A DNA stretch of 64,000 bases from Ziziphus jujuba (GCF_031755915.1 NC_083387.1:8639001-8703000); one strand, 5' to 3'; counted from the first letter of the stretch, positions 37,497 to 52,348 are shown. Program-made: numbers and translations. Notes: a model not told the origin generated them from the letters alone.

Positions 37497-39094
37497 CTCT
37501 TTCTTATATTTTACTCCCACCAAAACTGTACCTGCACATACACGCAATTAAAAAGAAAATAAAAGTCAGCAAAGTTCATTTTTTTTATTTTTTTATTTTT
37601 TTATTTTTTGTTTTACCATAAGGCTTTAATATTCTATTAATTTTATTTTTAGAACCAACAAATATTGTTGAACTGTTCAACTGAGTGACCAAGGCATAAT
37701 GTCATTTTTTTTTTTTATTGATTTTTTCCTTTCTAAATCAATACTTATTTATTGGGTAACGAGGCCTGACTTTTTGGTAGGTAGCAATTTTAAATTTCTC
37801 TAAATATTAGTTTATTCTTTTAAGAAAAAAAAAATCACTGGATACTATGCGAATCATTATGTTATATATTAATTTTGTTGACTATTAGTGGAAAATCTAG
37901 TACTATTATATCATAAATATGCATTATAGGCTGATTGATGTGGCACGATAGTTATCCAATTACACACTTCATGTCACTCGATTAAGTGTTTTTTATATTA
38001 GTGATAGTTAGAACCATAAATTATTTATCAAATTTATTTAAAAAATTATTTTAATTTATATATATTTATGTTTAAAATATGTGTACAAATTAAATATGGA
38101 TTGATTGAGTATTAAATAGATTATTAAAATCCAACACAAATTTATTTAAGTATTATTATATTATTTGTAATATCTCTAGCCTTATTATATTATTGGCCTT
38201 AAATTACCGTTGCAACTTTGCGTTTTTTCTTTTTTGGATAAATTCGATACTGAGCTAGGAGCTATAGGTTATCAAAAACTTTGGATAGTAAAAAAAATTT
38301 ACATAAGACAAACAAAATATAAAATATATAGAACATTATAACTCTTGTGATGAAAAATAAAATACTATTACTGGATAAAGAAAACAACATTGGCAGAGCT
38401 TGATACATATAATATATATTTTTTATAAAAAAATATTATTCATATATTATTTCTTTATATCAAATAGCACGTACATGTATAAATACCTTTCTATCCATCA
38501 CCCTCTGGTATATTCTTTTATCCATTCTATTTTCTATCTTTCTTTCCTAACAAATACATATACATATATGATAAGTCAATAATTTCATATTATTGGTTTG
38601 GTAGTACAAAAAGAGCTCCCCAGTCAAGCCCGCACCATTTGATTTTTAACGATAGATTGTCAAATTGTGTGAACTTGTAAAGATAGATTGTCAAATTGTG
38701 TGAACTTATTGGATTTTATACTTGTTGAATATGATTATCAACATCACGAACATATACATTGATTAATGGATGACAAGTCGTTCCATACTCTTTAGTCCAG
38801 AGTGTTATAGTCAAAAATTGGGGTCTAATATGGCACTCTGAGTTTGAAGAAATCTGATAGTTGCTTCCTTAATTTTGATTGGTTTTAACATATTTTTCTT
38901 TGAAAATTTTCCAGAGGAGAAATAAACTCGAATTGTGGAGATTTAATTTGGTTGGGCTTGCATATTAAATACTGAGCTGATTTTCTTTTTTCACATATAT
39001 TTTGAATATTTTTCCATGAGTTCTGAATTTTCATTTAATAACACAATAATTTTATTACTAAATTGAAATTGACCACTTAAATATGTTTCACATT

Positions 39095-39445
39095 AAAAAA
39101 TTGTTGTCAAATTAGGCGGTTAAATGGTAAATTCCTCGCATAATTTGTTGAAATGTTTGAAGACAGGAATTATTGAAAAATTAAAATAATGTTTGTCAAC
39201 ATAATTTGTCAAATTATTGGTTCGCTGAATTTCTTTAATCGCTACCAGGCGTAGTCAACTTTTTCAACAATATAATTACCAAAAAAAAAAAAACTTTTTC
39301 AACAATATTTGTTTTTATATTAATAGTTGGAAAATTAAAAGAACTTTTGTCATCATAGTTTGTCAAATTCATGGTTGGCTGAATTTCTTTTATACCTAGC
39401 AGGCTTAATCAACTTTTTCAATAATACTTGTTTTTATAATATTTG
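39095..39445. repeat. Diverged tandem repeat
   Basis: Two copies of about 120-150 bp share TTTGTCAAATT, GGCTGAATTTCTTT and AATCAACTTTTTCAA-type segments (near 39188-39330 and 39345-39445). A partial third lies upstream. Confidence 0.65.
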
Positions 39446-41278
39446 TGAATAACTTTGTTTCACGGATTGTTATTGATCAAACAATTTGAACTAAAAAAAA
39501 ATTTATTTTTTGATTATTTGTTTAATTTAATATTCAAAATTTCGATATCGATAAAAATATTAAAAATTTAAAATATATAAATATTCATCAAAATATTATA
39601 AATTATTGAATATTAATAAAAATTTATGAAAATTGATGAAAATTTATTTAAAAAATATTTTTTTATTAAAATTTTAAAATTTGTTTATTTAATTATCTAA
39701 TTATTAAATTGATTATTAAAATTACAAAAATATTGGATTGATATTATATTTCTCTTAATTATTTTTTTTATAAACATTAATAGTTAAAATTATATTATTA
39801 TTAATAAAAAATAAAACATATTTAATAAAATTATTTATTAATTAATATATATAACAATTATATTATATTTTATAAATATTATTTCAAAATTATAAGGAAC
39901 TCTTGTATTGTTAAAAATTGTTTGTATATTTTTCATTTTCATTTTCAAATATGAAATATAAAAAGTAATTATTAAAAATATATTTATTTGATAATTTTGT
40001 ATGTAATTGTTAATATATCATCAATATAAATATTTAAGAGTTAAATTTATATGTATTAAATATTATTAATGTCGAAATTTTAAATTTTGGTTTGTAAAAA
40101 ATATATATTTCTATATTTTAATTTTTATTTATGTTCTAATCTTTATCAATTTTATAATATTTATACAAATATTAAATTTATTATTATAAAGAAATAATAA
40201 TATGCACGTAAATTTATAATTTATGATACTATTTTCTCTAAGAATGTGATAAGTAGATTTGTTTGATATAATTTTGGACATTGTTGGTTAAATATAATTT
40301 TTTTTATTTGCCTAATTATTGGAAAACAATTAAAAAATAAAAAAACTATTAATAATATTAATTTAGTAAAAAGATTTACTAAATATTAATAATATTGATA
40401 AAAAAATTTAACAAAAAAATAGATATTTCCAAAATTTTTATAAAAATTTATAAAAATTGAAAATTTTAGAAATTTTTAGAAAAATTATAGATTTTTAATC
40501 AAACTGTGAAGAATTTGATATATATAGTATAATAAATTTTTTTATATAAATTGTAAAGTATAGAAATATAAAAAATTTCGATTGATATTCTATTCTATTT
40601 AAAAGTTAAATTTGTTTTCAATGATTTAAAAAATAAAATTTTTGAGCAAATTTCTCAAAAAATTTCAATATTTTAAATTATGATTTAGTTCATATACAAA
40701 ATGCAAAACTATTTTAAATATAAATAAATCAAATAAGACTAAAATTTAAAATGCATTGAAATAAATCCAATCTATAAATGATGTACAAAGTACAAAAACA
40801 TTTTTGTTGGCAACCCAAAATCAAACTGTAATTGTCTTTTTTTTTTCTTTTTTTGTTTAATTAAATACAGTTACGTTTTGTTCTCTATTTTTACAAAATT
40901 CCAAAATCTCGACCCAATAAAAACCAAAAACTTACAACTTCACGATACAAGAGATAACGACGAATTTAGATCGTCCGACTGGAAATGATACGGTGGCATA
41001 AGAGAATAGGGTGAGCTGTATCACATGCTTAGGAGAAGCAGGCCCCACATTCGTACACAGCTACCTACCGCAGTTTTGGATTCAGCGTAAAAACAAAATT
41101 TATCTAATTTACAAACTATTTAAAATATTTTATTTTGATATGCACAAATAAAAATATTTTATAATTTAAACTACTCATTTCATCTAATCACTCTTGATTA
41201 ATCTGTAAAATTTCACAACCTATCATAACATAATATATAGCTACACAATAAGTTATAAGTTCTGGATGATATTGTTTC

Positions 41279-41302
41279 ATATATATATATATATATATAT
41301 AT
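41279..41302. repeat. (AT)n microsatellite
   Basis: A short alternating AT run in AT-rich intergenic DNA. Confidence 0.9.
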
Positions 41303-41882
41303 CAATGTTATCCAATAAAATTTAATAAATTAATCAATTTTAATAGATAAAATATGATAATACACTATAAATCCATTAAATAGAAATATTTCTATAATTA
41401 TACAAATTTTTTAATATTAAAATTATTTATTTTATTATTAAATATGTATTACTTTGTTCTTTTTCAATTTCATTTTTAATAAATCTAGACACAACAAGTC
41501 TATTGGTAGAATTTTTTAAAAAAATATTTTTTTATTATTTAAAAATTAAATCAAATTTAAAATTTTTAATTTATATATATTTTTGATGGATTAACAGATC
41601 GAATAATGAATTATATTATAATTTAATAAATAAATTTAAATTATTTATTTTCGTATAAAAATTTAACTTAACTAAGAACATGACACAATACAATAAAATT
41701 ATAATTTAAGACTACACGAACACGATTCAACACCGTACGTGTCATCTCTACTGTTAATCGGTTCTTCGAGTCTTTGAGAAAGAGAGAGAGAGTGTCTTCT
41801 CAGCCGCCAAGCCAAGCCGAGCCTTATGCGCCTCCAACTAATTTTTAAATCAAATGGTCTAACTCTATAACCGCTGTCGTTG

Positions 41883-44800
41883 ACTTTCTCAACATCTAAA
41901 AGAATGTAGCTCACAATTCCACCTCTCCATTCGCATACTCGAATCCAAAACCTCAATCTCTGGCGCTTCTCTCACTCTCCGATCTTCTTTAACCTCTCAT
42001 CCAATAGAATTTGCAGTTCTTCTGCTTTGGCGTAACTTCACGGCGAAGAATGTCCGTCGGAATCTGTTAGTAACTGAATGCAGTGGCCACGATCGAGAAC
42101 TCTGCGAGGATGCTGAAGATATTATAGGGAATAGAGGTTATGGCTATGGCGGTGGATCGGTTTCTGCCTCCGAAGAAGAAGAGGAAGTTGTGGTGGAGGC
42201 TTTGGGATCGAAGAGGGAGGAGTATTTGGTGAATCAAAGCATTTTGAACCAAATGAAGGAGATTCTTATGTTTTCGGGGCCCGCAATGGGGCTGTGGATT
42301 TGTGGTCCATTGATGAGTCTCATATCAACAACTATCATTGGCCAGGCAAGTTCAACTGAGCTTGCTGCTTCAGGTGTATATAGGACTCTCTCTCTTTTTT
42401 TACTTAATTTATATATGTAACTGGTACAAGTAGCATTTGAAATGATCTATATTAGAAAATAAACTTGATATACATTGTTAGGTCTGTTTCCTATCAGTTT
42501 AAGTTTTTGGAATAGGCGACAACTTAATATGGTAATGGTAGCCTTGATGACCAAGAGGTCTTGTGTTCGACCATTGGTACTCCCACTTCCATTTGTTTAT
42601 GTTAGTTTTGGTTGAATTATTGTTTGCATCATTTGGCACATATAAGGTCTAATTTCTTCTTAATTGTTGTTTGCATGTATAAGGCCTATATCTTTTGGGA
42701 TAGGTGGCAACTTAACATAACAATAATTAGCCAAACCATAATCACATGGACCAAGAGATCTTGTTTTCGATCCTTGTACCCCATTGCCATTTGTTCGTGT
42801 CAGGTTTTTTTAAATTGTTGTTCACCATTTCCATTTCCATTTGTGTGTTAGGTTTGGTTGAATTGTTGTTTGCATTGTTTGGCACGTGTAAGGCCTAATT
42901 TCTTCTCCCTTTCAACGGGCTTACAACTTTGGGATAGGTGGCAACTTAACAATATAGTTTACTTGTAATTAGCCAAACCATAATTACATCGATGATATTT
43001 TGTTTTAACAGGTCCAGGAAATGTGTTTTGTGATAATATGAGCCACTTGTTCACATTTCTTTCAATTGCTACTTCAAATATTGTTGCCACTTCCCTCGCC
43101 AAACAGGTTAGTTAGTTTGTTTAAGCTGTTACACAGTATTAATCTCGCAAACCAGTTTCTTTAGCTGTTTATCGTGATCAACTGAGTATCTGCTATTGCA
43201 GGATAAAAAAGAAGTGCAACATCAAATATCTATCTTGCTCTTTATTGGGTTTGCATGTGGCTTTTTGATGATTTTGTTCACACAATTCCTGAGTCCATGG
43301 GCTCTAACTGGTAAGTTTGAGAGGTAGATAACTAGATATAGTCATATATTCACATGTTTGATGTTAGGAATATGGAGTACTTCTTGATATTTTTCACCGC
43401 TTTACATTTTTACCTGAAATCAGTAACAGAGGCCTTAACTTGGCTAATGGTTTTCTGTTAACTCTATATCTTTTCAGCTTTTAGTGGCCAAAGAACGTGC
43501 ATATTGTACCTGCTGCCAGCAAATATGTACAGGTTCATCTTCATAAATCCTTCTTCTGTTAGCTTTTTAAAATTAAAAACTTGCCATTCCAACACATGAG
43601 AGGGTTGTAACTTATATTTGAATGATTGCTGTACAATGTGTCGTAACTACTATTCGAATGACTTTTTCCCACTTCTCAATGAATTTTGTATATTTTTGTT
43701 GGTAGATTCGGGGGTTAGCATGGCCTGCAATTCTTTTTGGGTCGGTTGCTTAAAGCGCAAGGTGTACAATTACATACATACCGTCTTGTTTCTATGCATC
43801 ATCACCTTATTTGTTACATTAGTGGCGTTTTTTAATAAATTGTTATTTACCTATAACTTCATATTCCTGTTAGACTTGCATAAAAATCTGTATAATAGTG
43901 ATGTTGTATTTTGTATGTTATGTTATGAGTCAGAACTTTGCTCTATATGCTAACAAATTTACAACTGAACAGGGGGAAAAGAAAATAAAAAAACAAAAAC
44001 AAAACACTCCTCCAAATGCTCTGGCAGGATCACCAATCTCAAAGTTAATTGTTCCGAAAGTTTCAAGACCAAAAGAAATACCTTTGAAGTTTGAAGTTTA
44101 AATTTTAGGGAAGTTTGCAAAAAATAAAAATAAAAAAAGTCGCTTTTCAGTCATAAGAAGAGACAGGTAATGAACTGCCATTCAAGTAGCTGAAATTGAG
44201 CTGCAATTTACAGGAGGCACCACTTTTACAATTGATAGGGGTACATATACCAGTTAGTTTATTCTTTCTAACTTTAGGACATATGGCAATTTTAAGCTTT
44301 GGCCAATCGGATTTTACAATTTTCTTGTGGATCTCTATGTTTAATGTTTGTCCAAGAAAATATTTGAAGGCTAGCCTTGATAAGGACATTAGTAACTACG
44401 AGGTTTTGCACTGCTAAAATTTATGGAATTGGAAATAACTCTTTTATGTATGTATTTCTATGTTTCCTTTTCTAATTCCCAGCCTTGGTATGAAAGATTC
44501 CATGGGACCTTTGAAGGCTCTGGCGGTTGCAAGTGTGGTGAATGGCATAGGCCATCTAGTTCTGTGTAGATTGTTACACTTTGGCATTGTTGGTGCAGCA
44601 TGGTTTAATTTGGCTATGCTTTTTATGAAGACTTGGCTATGTGAATCCAAATTCAAGTCACTGGACATTTTGCTCATCCTCACTACTAACAACTATACTT
44701 CCCAGGTTGGTACAGCTTACATGATGATTGAAGCTTTGAACAACAAAGGTTATAGGGCTTTCTCAATCTCTATTCCATCACCTAACGAATTTCTGCATAT

Positions 44801-46477
44801 ATTTTCTGTTGCTGCTCCAGTGTTTGTAATATTGTTCTCAAAGGTTTACCATTCACTTTATCTCCATAGCAAAATCTTTTAATATAAGAGCACATGTATC
44901 GATATATCTGATGCCTTTTGAGGTTTTAGGTTGGATTCTACTCCCTCGTTATATATTTTGCTACAGCTATGGGTACACATATAATTGCTGCTCATCAGGT
45001 TAGTTTGCCTTAACCCACTGTTATTGTTACTTGATGTAAATCCATCTTTGAGGAATTTGTGGCAATTATATTGTATATGTACCATTTCCTACAGGTCATG
45101 ATTCAAGTGTATGGCATGTTCGTGGTATGGGGTGAGCCTCTTTCTCAAACAGCACAGTCATTTATGCCAGAGCAATTATACGGACCCAACCAGAGCTTGG
45201 AGAAGGTTGGTGTTTTTCGTGTAATGCTTCAACCATCATAATGTGCCTTTGCTGTGTACATTACCGAGGCAAACATGTAACTTCCAAGAAGTTTTTATTT
45301 GTCTTTTGGTATATGTCTGACAATGTTGGTGGACGGTTTGCATATTATATGACCGCTCATTGGATCTTTTCAGTCTCAAAGTCTATGCTCATATAAATTT
45401 ATTATTGATAGAAGTGTTTGAAAGGCATTATAAATGAAATCAGGCTCGAATGCTGCTAAAGTCACTTATGATTATTGGAGCTATACTTGGAATGGCAATC
45501 AGCACAATTGGGATGTGTATTCCTTCGTTGTTCCCCAATCTCTTTACACCGGATCTCAAAGTCATACAACAGGTTTGATTATACAAACGAATACTCTTTC
45601 TCTACCACCATTATCGATGCATTATGAGACTAACAAGGAATTAGCACTTGTCATATTTATGCATTTGTATAGTTTTAATTCGGAATTTAAGTAGCATTGA
45701 TATTTCATACTCTTAACCATTTGTATATTTTTAATTCGGAATTTAAGCAGCATTGATATTTCATACTCTTAACTTTGTGTTCATGCAGATGCACGGAGTA
45801 TTGATCATGTTCTTTCTGTCATTATCCATAACGCCCTGCGCTCACAGCCTCGAAGGAACATTGCTGGTACGGATTTGCAACTCTGAATGGGAGTTTTTAG
45901 GTTGTTAAGCCATTTTTTGTTTCTCATACATGTAGTTTGGGAACAATAAATGTAAGAACTACCATATATGAGATTCACGGCCACACTATAAGCCTAACAG
46001 TCCAAGCTTCTTTTGATTGAAGGATCTATGGTTCTTGTGCAGGCTGGAAAAACGCTTAAATTTCTTAGCTTGAGTTTCAGCGGATGCTTTTCTATGGGTG
46101 TTCTTCTTCTGCTGGTAGAGATTACTTATTTTGTGGTCCATTTCCTCGATGTCTCTGATATTAATATAAATGGCAAATGCTTTATACATTTTTCCCCCTC
46201 TTTTTCTGGTCAGGTTGTGAGCAGAAGAGGATATGGTTTAGCAGGTTGCTGGTGGACACTTGTTGCATTTCAATATGTAGGACTTACAAAAATCTCATTA
46301 GCATTCATATTTGCTTATACTCTCCCTTTTACACTAGATTCACCAAGAAAATACCTTCTTTTTTTTTTTTTTTTTTTTTTAGAGGGTAGATTTTTCCTTG
46401 CACTCAATGGTCTTCTCTCTTCCAATGGCATACTTAAGTCTGAAGGAAAGCTCGAAGGGAAGCTCAAAGCTGCTTAG
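41883..46477 (+). pseudogene. Chloroplast MATE transporter, first tandem copy, broken
   Basis: Exons align one-to-one with the intact gene downstream: to 42373, 43012-43106, 43202-43310, 43478-43532, 43706-43761, about 44483-44630, 44706-44843, 44940-44998, 45095-45205, 45444-45572, 45789-45866, 46043-46114, 46214-46276, about 46383-46477. Recognisable parts are [35 protein letters not shown] and [15 protein letters not shown]. Lesions: no ATG in the N-terminal frame; a one-base deletion in exon 4 (after GGC near 43491); a TAA replacing a Gln codon in exon 5 (43751-43753); loss of the normal end of exon 6; an indel in exon 8, which is shorter than its partner. Exons after the lesions are well preserved, so inactivation looks fairly recent. 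Tandem duplicate of 47214-52348. Confidence 0.82.
42430..42990. repeat. Duplicated dispersed-repeat fragment in intron 1 of the MATE relic
   Basis: Blocks around GGTCTTGTGTTCGACC (about 42558) and GATCTTGTTTTCGATCC (about 42758), each after a GATAGGTGGCAACTTAA-like phrase, repeat together with TAAGGCCTA-type segments. The GTTCGA-type core suggests a tRNA-derived or LTR-derived repeat; the class is not settled. Confidence 0.4.
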
Positions 46478-46654
46478 TTTCAGATTCACATCAAATATGT
46501 TTTTCACTTGATCATATTGTTTCATACTTTGAGCAATACTCTTGCTGTTGTTACCAATTTAAAATCGTAACAAAATTTAATTGAGAATATGTTATGGGAA
46601 ATTGCAAAGAAAATTAAAACTGCTAATGGAAGTTATACAACTTTTAGAAAGAGT

Positions 46655-46688
<34 letters not shown>

Positions 46689-47213
46689 TTTGAAAAGGGT
46701 AGAACATACTTGATTTTACTAAACTATTACATATTTACGCTTTATCCAATAACTTTAAAAAGTATTATATTATCTGTGAATTATTGTGTATTTGTTCATT
46801 TTAGTCCAATTTATCAATTTTATATAATAAATTTAGCAAAAATTAGATATACACACCAATTCAAAACGAAATGAAAAACAACGTAAATAATTTTCCAATA
46901 AAATTGCATTAATTTTGTATGATTAATTTTCATAAAATTTTAGCTGTTGAAAACACATCATTAGAGAACAACAAACAGCATAAGGGGCAAATGTGACATT
47001 ATGTTTAGTTTAAAAGGTACGAGCGCAAAAGATAAACGAAGTGTTGAGTTAGAGCTCGTCGACCGTCCACGTGGCTCCACGAATTCAAATCTGAAAAATA
47101 TAAACCACACAGACTCTTCCGCCACGTCTGCTGTGCCGTCTCTCCCATTTGAAATTCTCTTTCTTCTTTAGATTTTTGGGACAGAATTTTCTCTGCTCCA
47201 ATTTTCCGGGAAA
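46478..47213. other. Spacer between the two MATE copies
   Basis: An AT-rich spacer of about 0.7 kb with (TA)n at about 46651-46680. The last 200 bp must hold the promoter and leader of the intact MATE gene. No clear TATA or regulatory motif was assigned. Confidence 0.5.
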
Positions 47214-48025
47214 ATGAATCAAACGACGGTTCACAATCGCACACATTTCCTCAAAAACCCTAGGCACCTTTACACTCCCTCTCGGTCTTCTCCAACCTTC
47301 GTCAACCTCAATACTTCGTCTTTCTCTTCCGCTACTCCACCACGCCTCTGTAACACTCTTCGCCTCCCAAATTTACGCTGTTCCACAACCAAACGCCGTC
47401 GTTTCAGGATTGTAATGGCTTGCGTTAGCCCTGGCCATGAAAAAGATCAAGACGATTTTAGAATTTCCAGCGGGAATGAAAACATCGTTGCTTTGGTCTT
47501 CAATGAAGACAATGAGGAAGGTGAACTGGTTGTGGAAGTGCAGAGAAAAGACTTGGAGAATCAGAGTATATGGAATCAGATGAAAGAGATTGCTGTGTTT
47601 ACAGGACCTGCGACGGGGCTTTGGATATGCGGACCTCTGATGAGTCTCATTGATACGGCGGTTATCGGTCAGGGAAGCTCTATTGAGCTCGCCGCTTTAG
47701 GTAATTCTTTGAAATTTTTGTTAGATTTCTAGCTTTGATTAAGAATCTGAGCTTTTTGTTTTTCCTGATTTTGGCAAAGAAAATTTTCTGTTACTTTTCT
47801 TATTTGAATTTGTAAATGCAGGGCCTGGAACAGTTTTATGCGATTATATGAGTTACACATTCATGTTTCTTTCTATTGCAACTTCCAATATGGTTGCCAC
47901 TTCACTTGCCAGACGGGTTAGTTTGTCTTACCAGCCACAAGAGGAATTTTTTTTTTCTTTCATTTTTTTTTATTAAAATTAAAAAAAAAAAGAAAAAAAT
48001 ACAAAAGGAGGATTATTTCTGTGTA

Positions 48026-48064
<39 letters not shown>

Positions 48065-51000
48065 CAGTTTCTTAGAATTATTTCTGCATGTTCTGTGTCA
48101 GATGAAACTCTGAGTTTTAAAAAATGATTGGTGCTAGCCATCTCTGTGCTTTTTTATGTAGCCGTTGAAAATTGGCATTACGAACCCATTAAAACAACTC
48201 ATGAACTATATGATGAATGTGGGAAAAAATTAGTTTGTTTGTGATGTTTGTACAACATTTGTTATTAGTATGCTACTAACATACAACATTATTGAATCAT
48301 CGACCAATCATTGCTTCTCTTCTTTTCCTTCTTTACTTGGTTATGAATTGTATGGTGTTAAATCATTTGATACATTAATCTGCATATGCTCTTCACCTCT
48401 GTTGCACTTTTTGAGTATCTTGTGTTGTGCAGGATAAAAATGAAGTGCAACATCACATATCTATGTTGCTGTTTCTTGGATTGGCTTGTGGCACGGTTAT
48501 GCTTTTGTTCACAAGAATTTGGGGTCCATGGGCACTAACTGGTAATTAAGACTAGTATATATTTTTAGCCTTTTTATATTTTGGATAGATAGAGTGCTTA
48601 TGTTTGGCTAGTTGGTAGTTGAATATATTTCATAGTAGATGATGAGAGTTAGATGCGGGGAGAGTTCCAAAGAAATTCCAATAACTGAAGAATGTTCTGT
48701 TTTGTTATTCAGCTTTTGCTGGTGCAAAGAATGCAGATATTATACCTGCATCAAACACATATGTTCAGGTACTTTTCCATCTGTATATGTATATTATATA
48801 AATTTGTTTTTGTGTGTGTATATAAATATATATATACATATACATATTGTGTTATCTTCTTTTTGTGATTCCTCTATCGCAAGATTTTTTTTCTCTCAAA
48901 CTTTTGTTAGCCATATAATCAATGAACAGATAGGAAGTATAGATATGTTATAAAAGCCACGACTTTCTAATTTTTTGTTAGATTTCCTTTGGTGATAATC
49001 ATTTGAGAAATCATGTATGCTTGAATGTATTCCTGTGATAAACTGTGAGTAATCTTATTAAGACACCACTGATCTGCTACTCATTATTATTGTTCAAATT
49101 TATCAAATCGAAGGTCCACCAGTTGAAGATTGTCCAGTTTTAACTGTGGTACTTGGATTCTTTTCTCTCCCTGGTTGTTGTAATATATCCTTTGCTTGTA
49201 TCGCTGCTTGTCATGGCTTGTACTTCTACTTGATTTTCTTCTATGGCCATGATAGAATCCTTTATCCTACTTGATTTCATGATATACCCTTGTGCTTTAT
49301 TTGCTTAGGCAATTTTTTAATTGGACAGAATATTTTCTGTTGATAGATTCGAAGCTTGGCATGGCCTGCAGTTCTTATTGGTTTGGTTGCTCAAAGTGCG
49401 AGGTTATTTATCTTTTCCTATGCATTAGATATTTTATAAGTTTCAAGAAGAAAAATAATTTTTGGTTAAAAATATTATTTGGTCTCTTTCTTTGAAGTCA
49501 CCAACAAATTCTCAAGGAAGTATGATAAAGATCTCTAAAAAAGTTTCTGTGGAAGAAGAAAATGCACATCAAATATAAGAAAATTTCACACCAAATAAAC
49601 ATTTCATATCTAACCAAATATGAGTCAATAAGTATACGAGTTAGCTATTCAGAAACCAAAATCCATATTATGATTTGATTATAGCGAAATTATGTCACAC
49701 AAACTTTTTAATTTGAGTTATAATTAGACTAAGAACAGTTGTTATTTCATCAAGTTCATATTCTGATGCTTGCGTTCTGTTTCCCAGTCTTGGCATGAAA
49801 GATTCCTGGGGACCTTTAAAGGCTTTGGCAGCAGCTACTGTTATAAATGGTGTTGGTGATATACTACTATGTAGATATTTAGGCTATGGCATTGCTGGTG
49901 CAGCATGGGCAACAATGGTATCACAGGTATCGTGGATAAACTTTAGTATATTATATTATTACGCTTTGGCTTTTCATAGATTTTTAGTTTTGCATTCTAA
50001 AGACACATCCAAATTAAATCTGTAATCACTTTGTCTATTTTGTATCACCACTTACAAACTTGAGTTTAGGTTGTAGCAGGATATATGATGATTGACGCTC
50101 TGAACAAGAAAGGATATAATGCTTTTGCCTTCTCTATTCCCTCACCCAAAGAACTTTTGACAATAGTTGAGCTCGCTGCTCCTGTATTTGTAACGATGAT
50201 ATCAAAGGTTACATTTTCCCCAATTATATTGATACTTCTCATTTCTTTTGATTAATTTTATGCATCTGAGACATTTCAATATTTAGGTGGCTTTTTACTC
50301 TCTCCTTACCTATGTTGCTACATCCATGGGTACCCACACCATGGCTGCTCATCAGGTGTCTTTCTCACATTTAAAATATTGTTTGTTTCATTCTCTGCTT
50401 AGCCTTATTTATGTAGAAAACTTATGGTCATTTTCATTTATGAATAACCATTTCCCCTAGGTCATGATTCAAACATTATGCATGTGTACTGTATGGGGTG
50501 AACCTCTCTCTCAAACAGCACAATCATTTATGCCCGAGTTGTTACATGGAGTCAACCGTAGTTTGGAAAAGGTTTGTAATTCTTAAATTCTGTTGTTACT
50601 GTCTGGTTGTATCAGTTGCTCCCTCATTAATTTGAAACCATAATGGTTGCTTGTGTTTTCTGTTGCAATAAATATGCTACGTCTCTGTTCTCCGTCCTAA
50701 ATATTCATGGATATGTGACACTTTGACAGATCTATATCTACATTTCTCTAACCAAAATCATTTTGAAAACTTTAAGATGTCATACAGGCCAGAATGCTGC
50801 TCAAATCACTTGTCATCATTGGGGCTATACTAGGCTTAGCACTGGGAATTATTGGAACATGTATTCCTTGGTTGTTCCCCAATATTTTTACACCTGATCA
50901 GGAGGTCATACATGAGGTTGGTTCTTTCTTTTTGAACTAGTAAAATAGCAATACCATAATTTTAAGTGGCTTATGATGACTGCTTATAAGTTATAATACA

Positions 51001-52348
51001 TAATTTTTCCACATTTGAGATGCTCTGCAATTTATAATAACTCTGCTCCATATTCATTTGTCAATCAGTGGAATTGCAAGCTAATTCTTTTCAAGTGTCT
51101 TTCCATTTGATAGGTCTAGAAACTGATAACTAGGGCCTCAAATGTGAAGTAGACAGTTGTGTATGTCTAGCTATTTCTATCGAGTGGAATGCCTTATCTC
51201 TACTGTTTTGTTGATAAATCATGTTTATTTTAATTATGATGTTACTCTCTTTTGTGAGTTTTGAGTTATGGGTGGTAAAAGTTGATTTTGGTAAAATGAA
51301 AATATTCTATTTCACTATGTTTTGTTTACAATCATGTAATTTGGAATATCTGATTCAATTTCATATTTTTCTTAAATGTCCATGCAGATGCACAAAGTTC
51401 TGATACCGTACTTTCTTGCTTTATCTGTGACGCCCCCCACCCACAGTCTCGAGGGAACATTGCTGGTATGTTTGATTTGTCCTAGTGTGAACGTCTTAAA
51501 ATTTTCCTAGAAATTAGTATTTTTTCCATCCTTTTTGCCGAATTCTTAATCATTAATTGGTGAAATACTAAACTCGATGGAAGTCTTGTCTATGATGTAC
51601 TCATTGTGATTCAGCCTGTTTAGACCATTTTATGCGTTATGCTAAGCGCCTCAGAGCTTGGCATTTAGATTCGTGTTTATAGCTTGTTACGCAGGTTGCT
51701 GCCATGGTACTGTAAGTAAAAAAGCAATAACATGCACAATGTTGCATGGAGTACTTGTGTAGGAAGATGCACAATCTCGCATATATCAGTTTGTGCAGAT
51801 TGATGTGTAAACTTTCTTGCTTTGCCTTGTTCATAATTTTGGCTGCATAGCAGAAAGAGCATGCACAATATTTGCTCCAGAGTGAGAATTTCTTTTTGTT
51901 TTCCAGGCTGGACGAGATCTAAAATTTCTAAGTCTGTCGATGACTGGAATCTTTTGTTTGGGGTCACTTCTGCTCATGGTAGAGATCCATTACCTTGATC
52001 TTCTGGTGTCTATTTTAAGAGTTAGTCTATTTGCTGTGTATAAACATCACATTCCTATTTTCTCATCACCAGTTTGTGAGCAGTAAAGGCTATGGTTTGC
52101 CAGTCTGCTGGTATGCATTTGCTGGATTTCAATGGGTAAGCCCCACATCCCCCGCATTGCTATCTTCTGCAAATGTAAATTTTTATAAATCCAACTGAGT
52201 CACTTTTTTTGTTTTTTTGGGTTAATCTTAATTGTTAATTTTTCAGGCTCGTTTTTCCCTCTCTCTTCGACGCCTTCTATCACCTGATGGTGTATTACAC
52301 TCTGAAGATATGTCTCAGTGTAAGCTAGAAAAGCTAAAAGCGGTTTAG
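47214..52348 (+). CDS. DTX46: Plastid-envelope MATE transporter (DTX46/EDS5-like)
   Basis: Fourteen exons: 47214-47700, 47822-47916, 48433-48541, 48713-48768, 49347-49402, 49788-49926, 50070-50207, 50287-50355, 50461-50571, 50788-50916, 51388-51465, 51907-51978, 52073-52135, 52247-52348. They give 1704 nt and 567 aa. The N terminus (about 70 residues, rich in Ser/Thr/Arg, [14 protein letters not shown]) looks like a chloroplast transit peptide. The MATE core follows: [116 protein letters not shown]. The multidrug-and-toxin-extrusion family has about 12 membrane helices and uses ion gradients. EDS5, the close paralogue, exports the salicylic-acid precursor isochorismate from plastids; DTX46 substrates are less clear. 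Assignment to DTX46 over EDS5 rests on motif wording and synteny. No lesions. Confidence 0.93.

Larger units (their letters stand above)
35602..41882. other. Intergenic, AT-rich, 6.3 kb
   Basis: It contains the squalene synthase promoter/leader (35602 to about 36.2 kb; the leader is A/G-rich on the coding strand), a G-box cluster (37.43 kb), a diverged tandem repeat (39.1-39.45 kb) and an extremely AT-rich tract (about 39.5-41.7 kb) with no coding signal. The open frames at 37329-37621 are not supported as genes. Confidence 0.6.

Noticed and set aside
37329..37621. Two overlapping plus-strand frames (77 and 89 residues)
   Set aside because: No domain, no splice signals, ends in low-complexity Phe-rich sequence; the GC-rich island is better explained as a G-box cluster.
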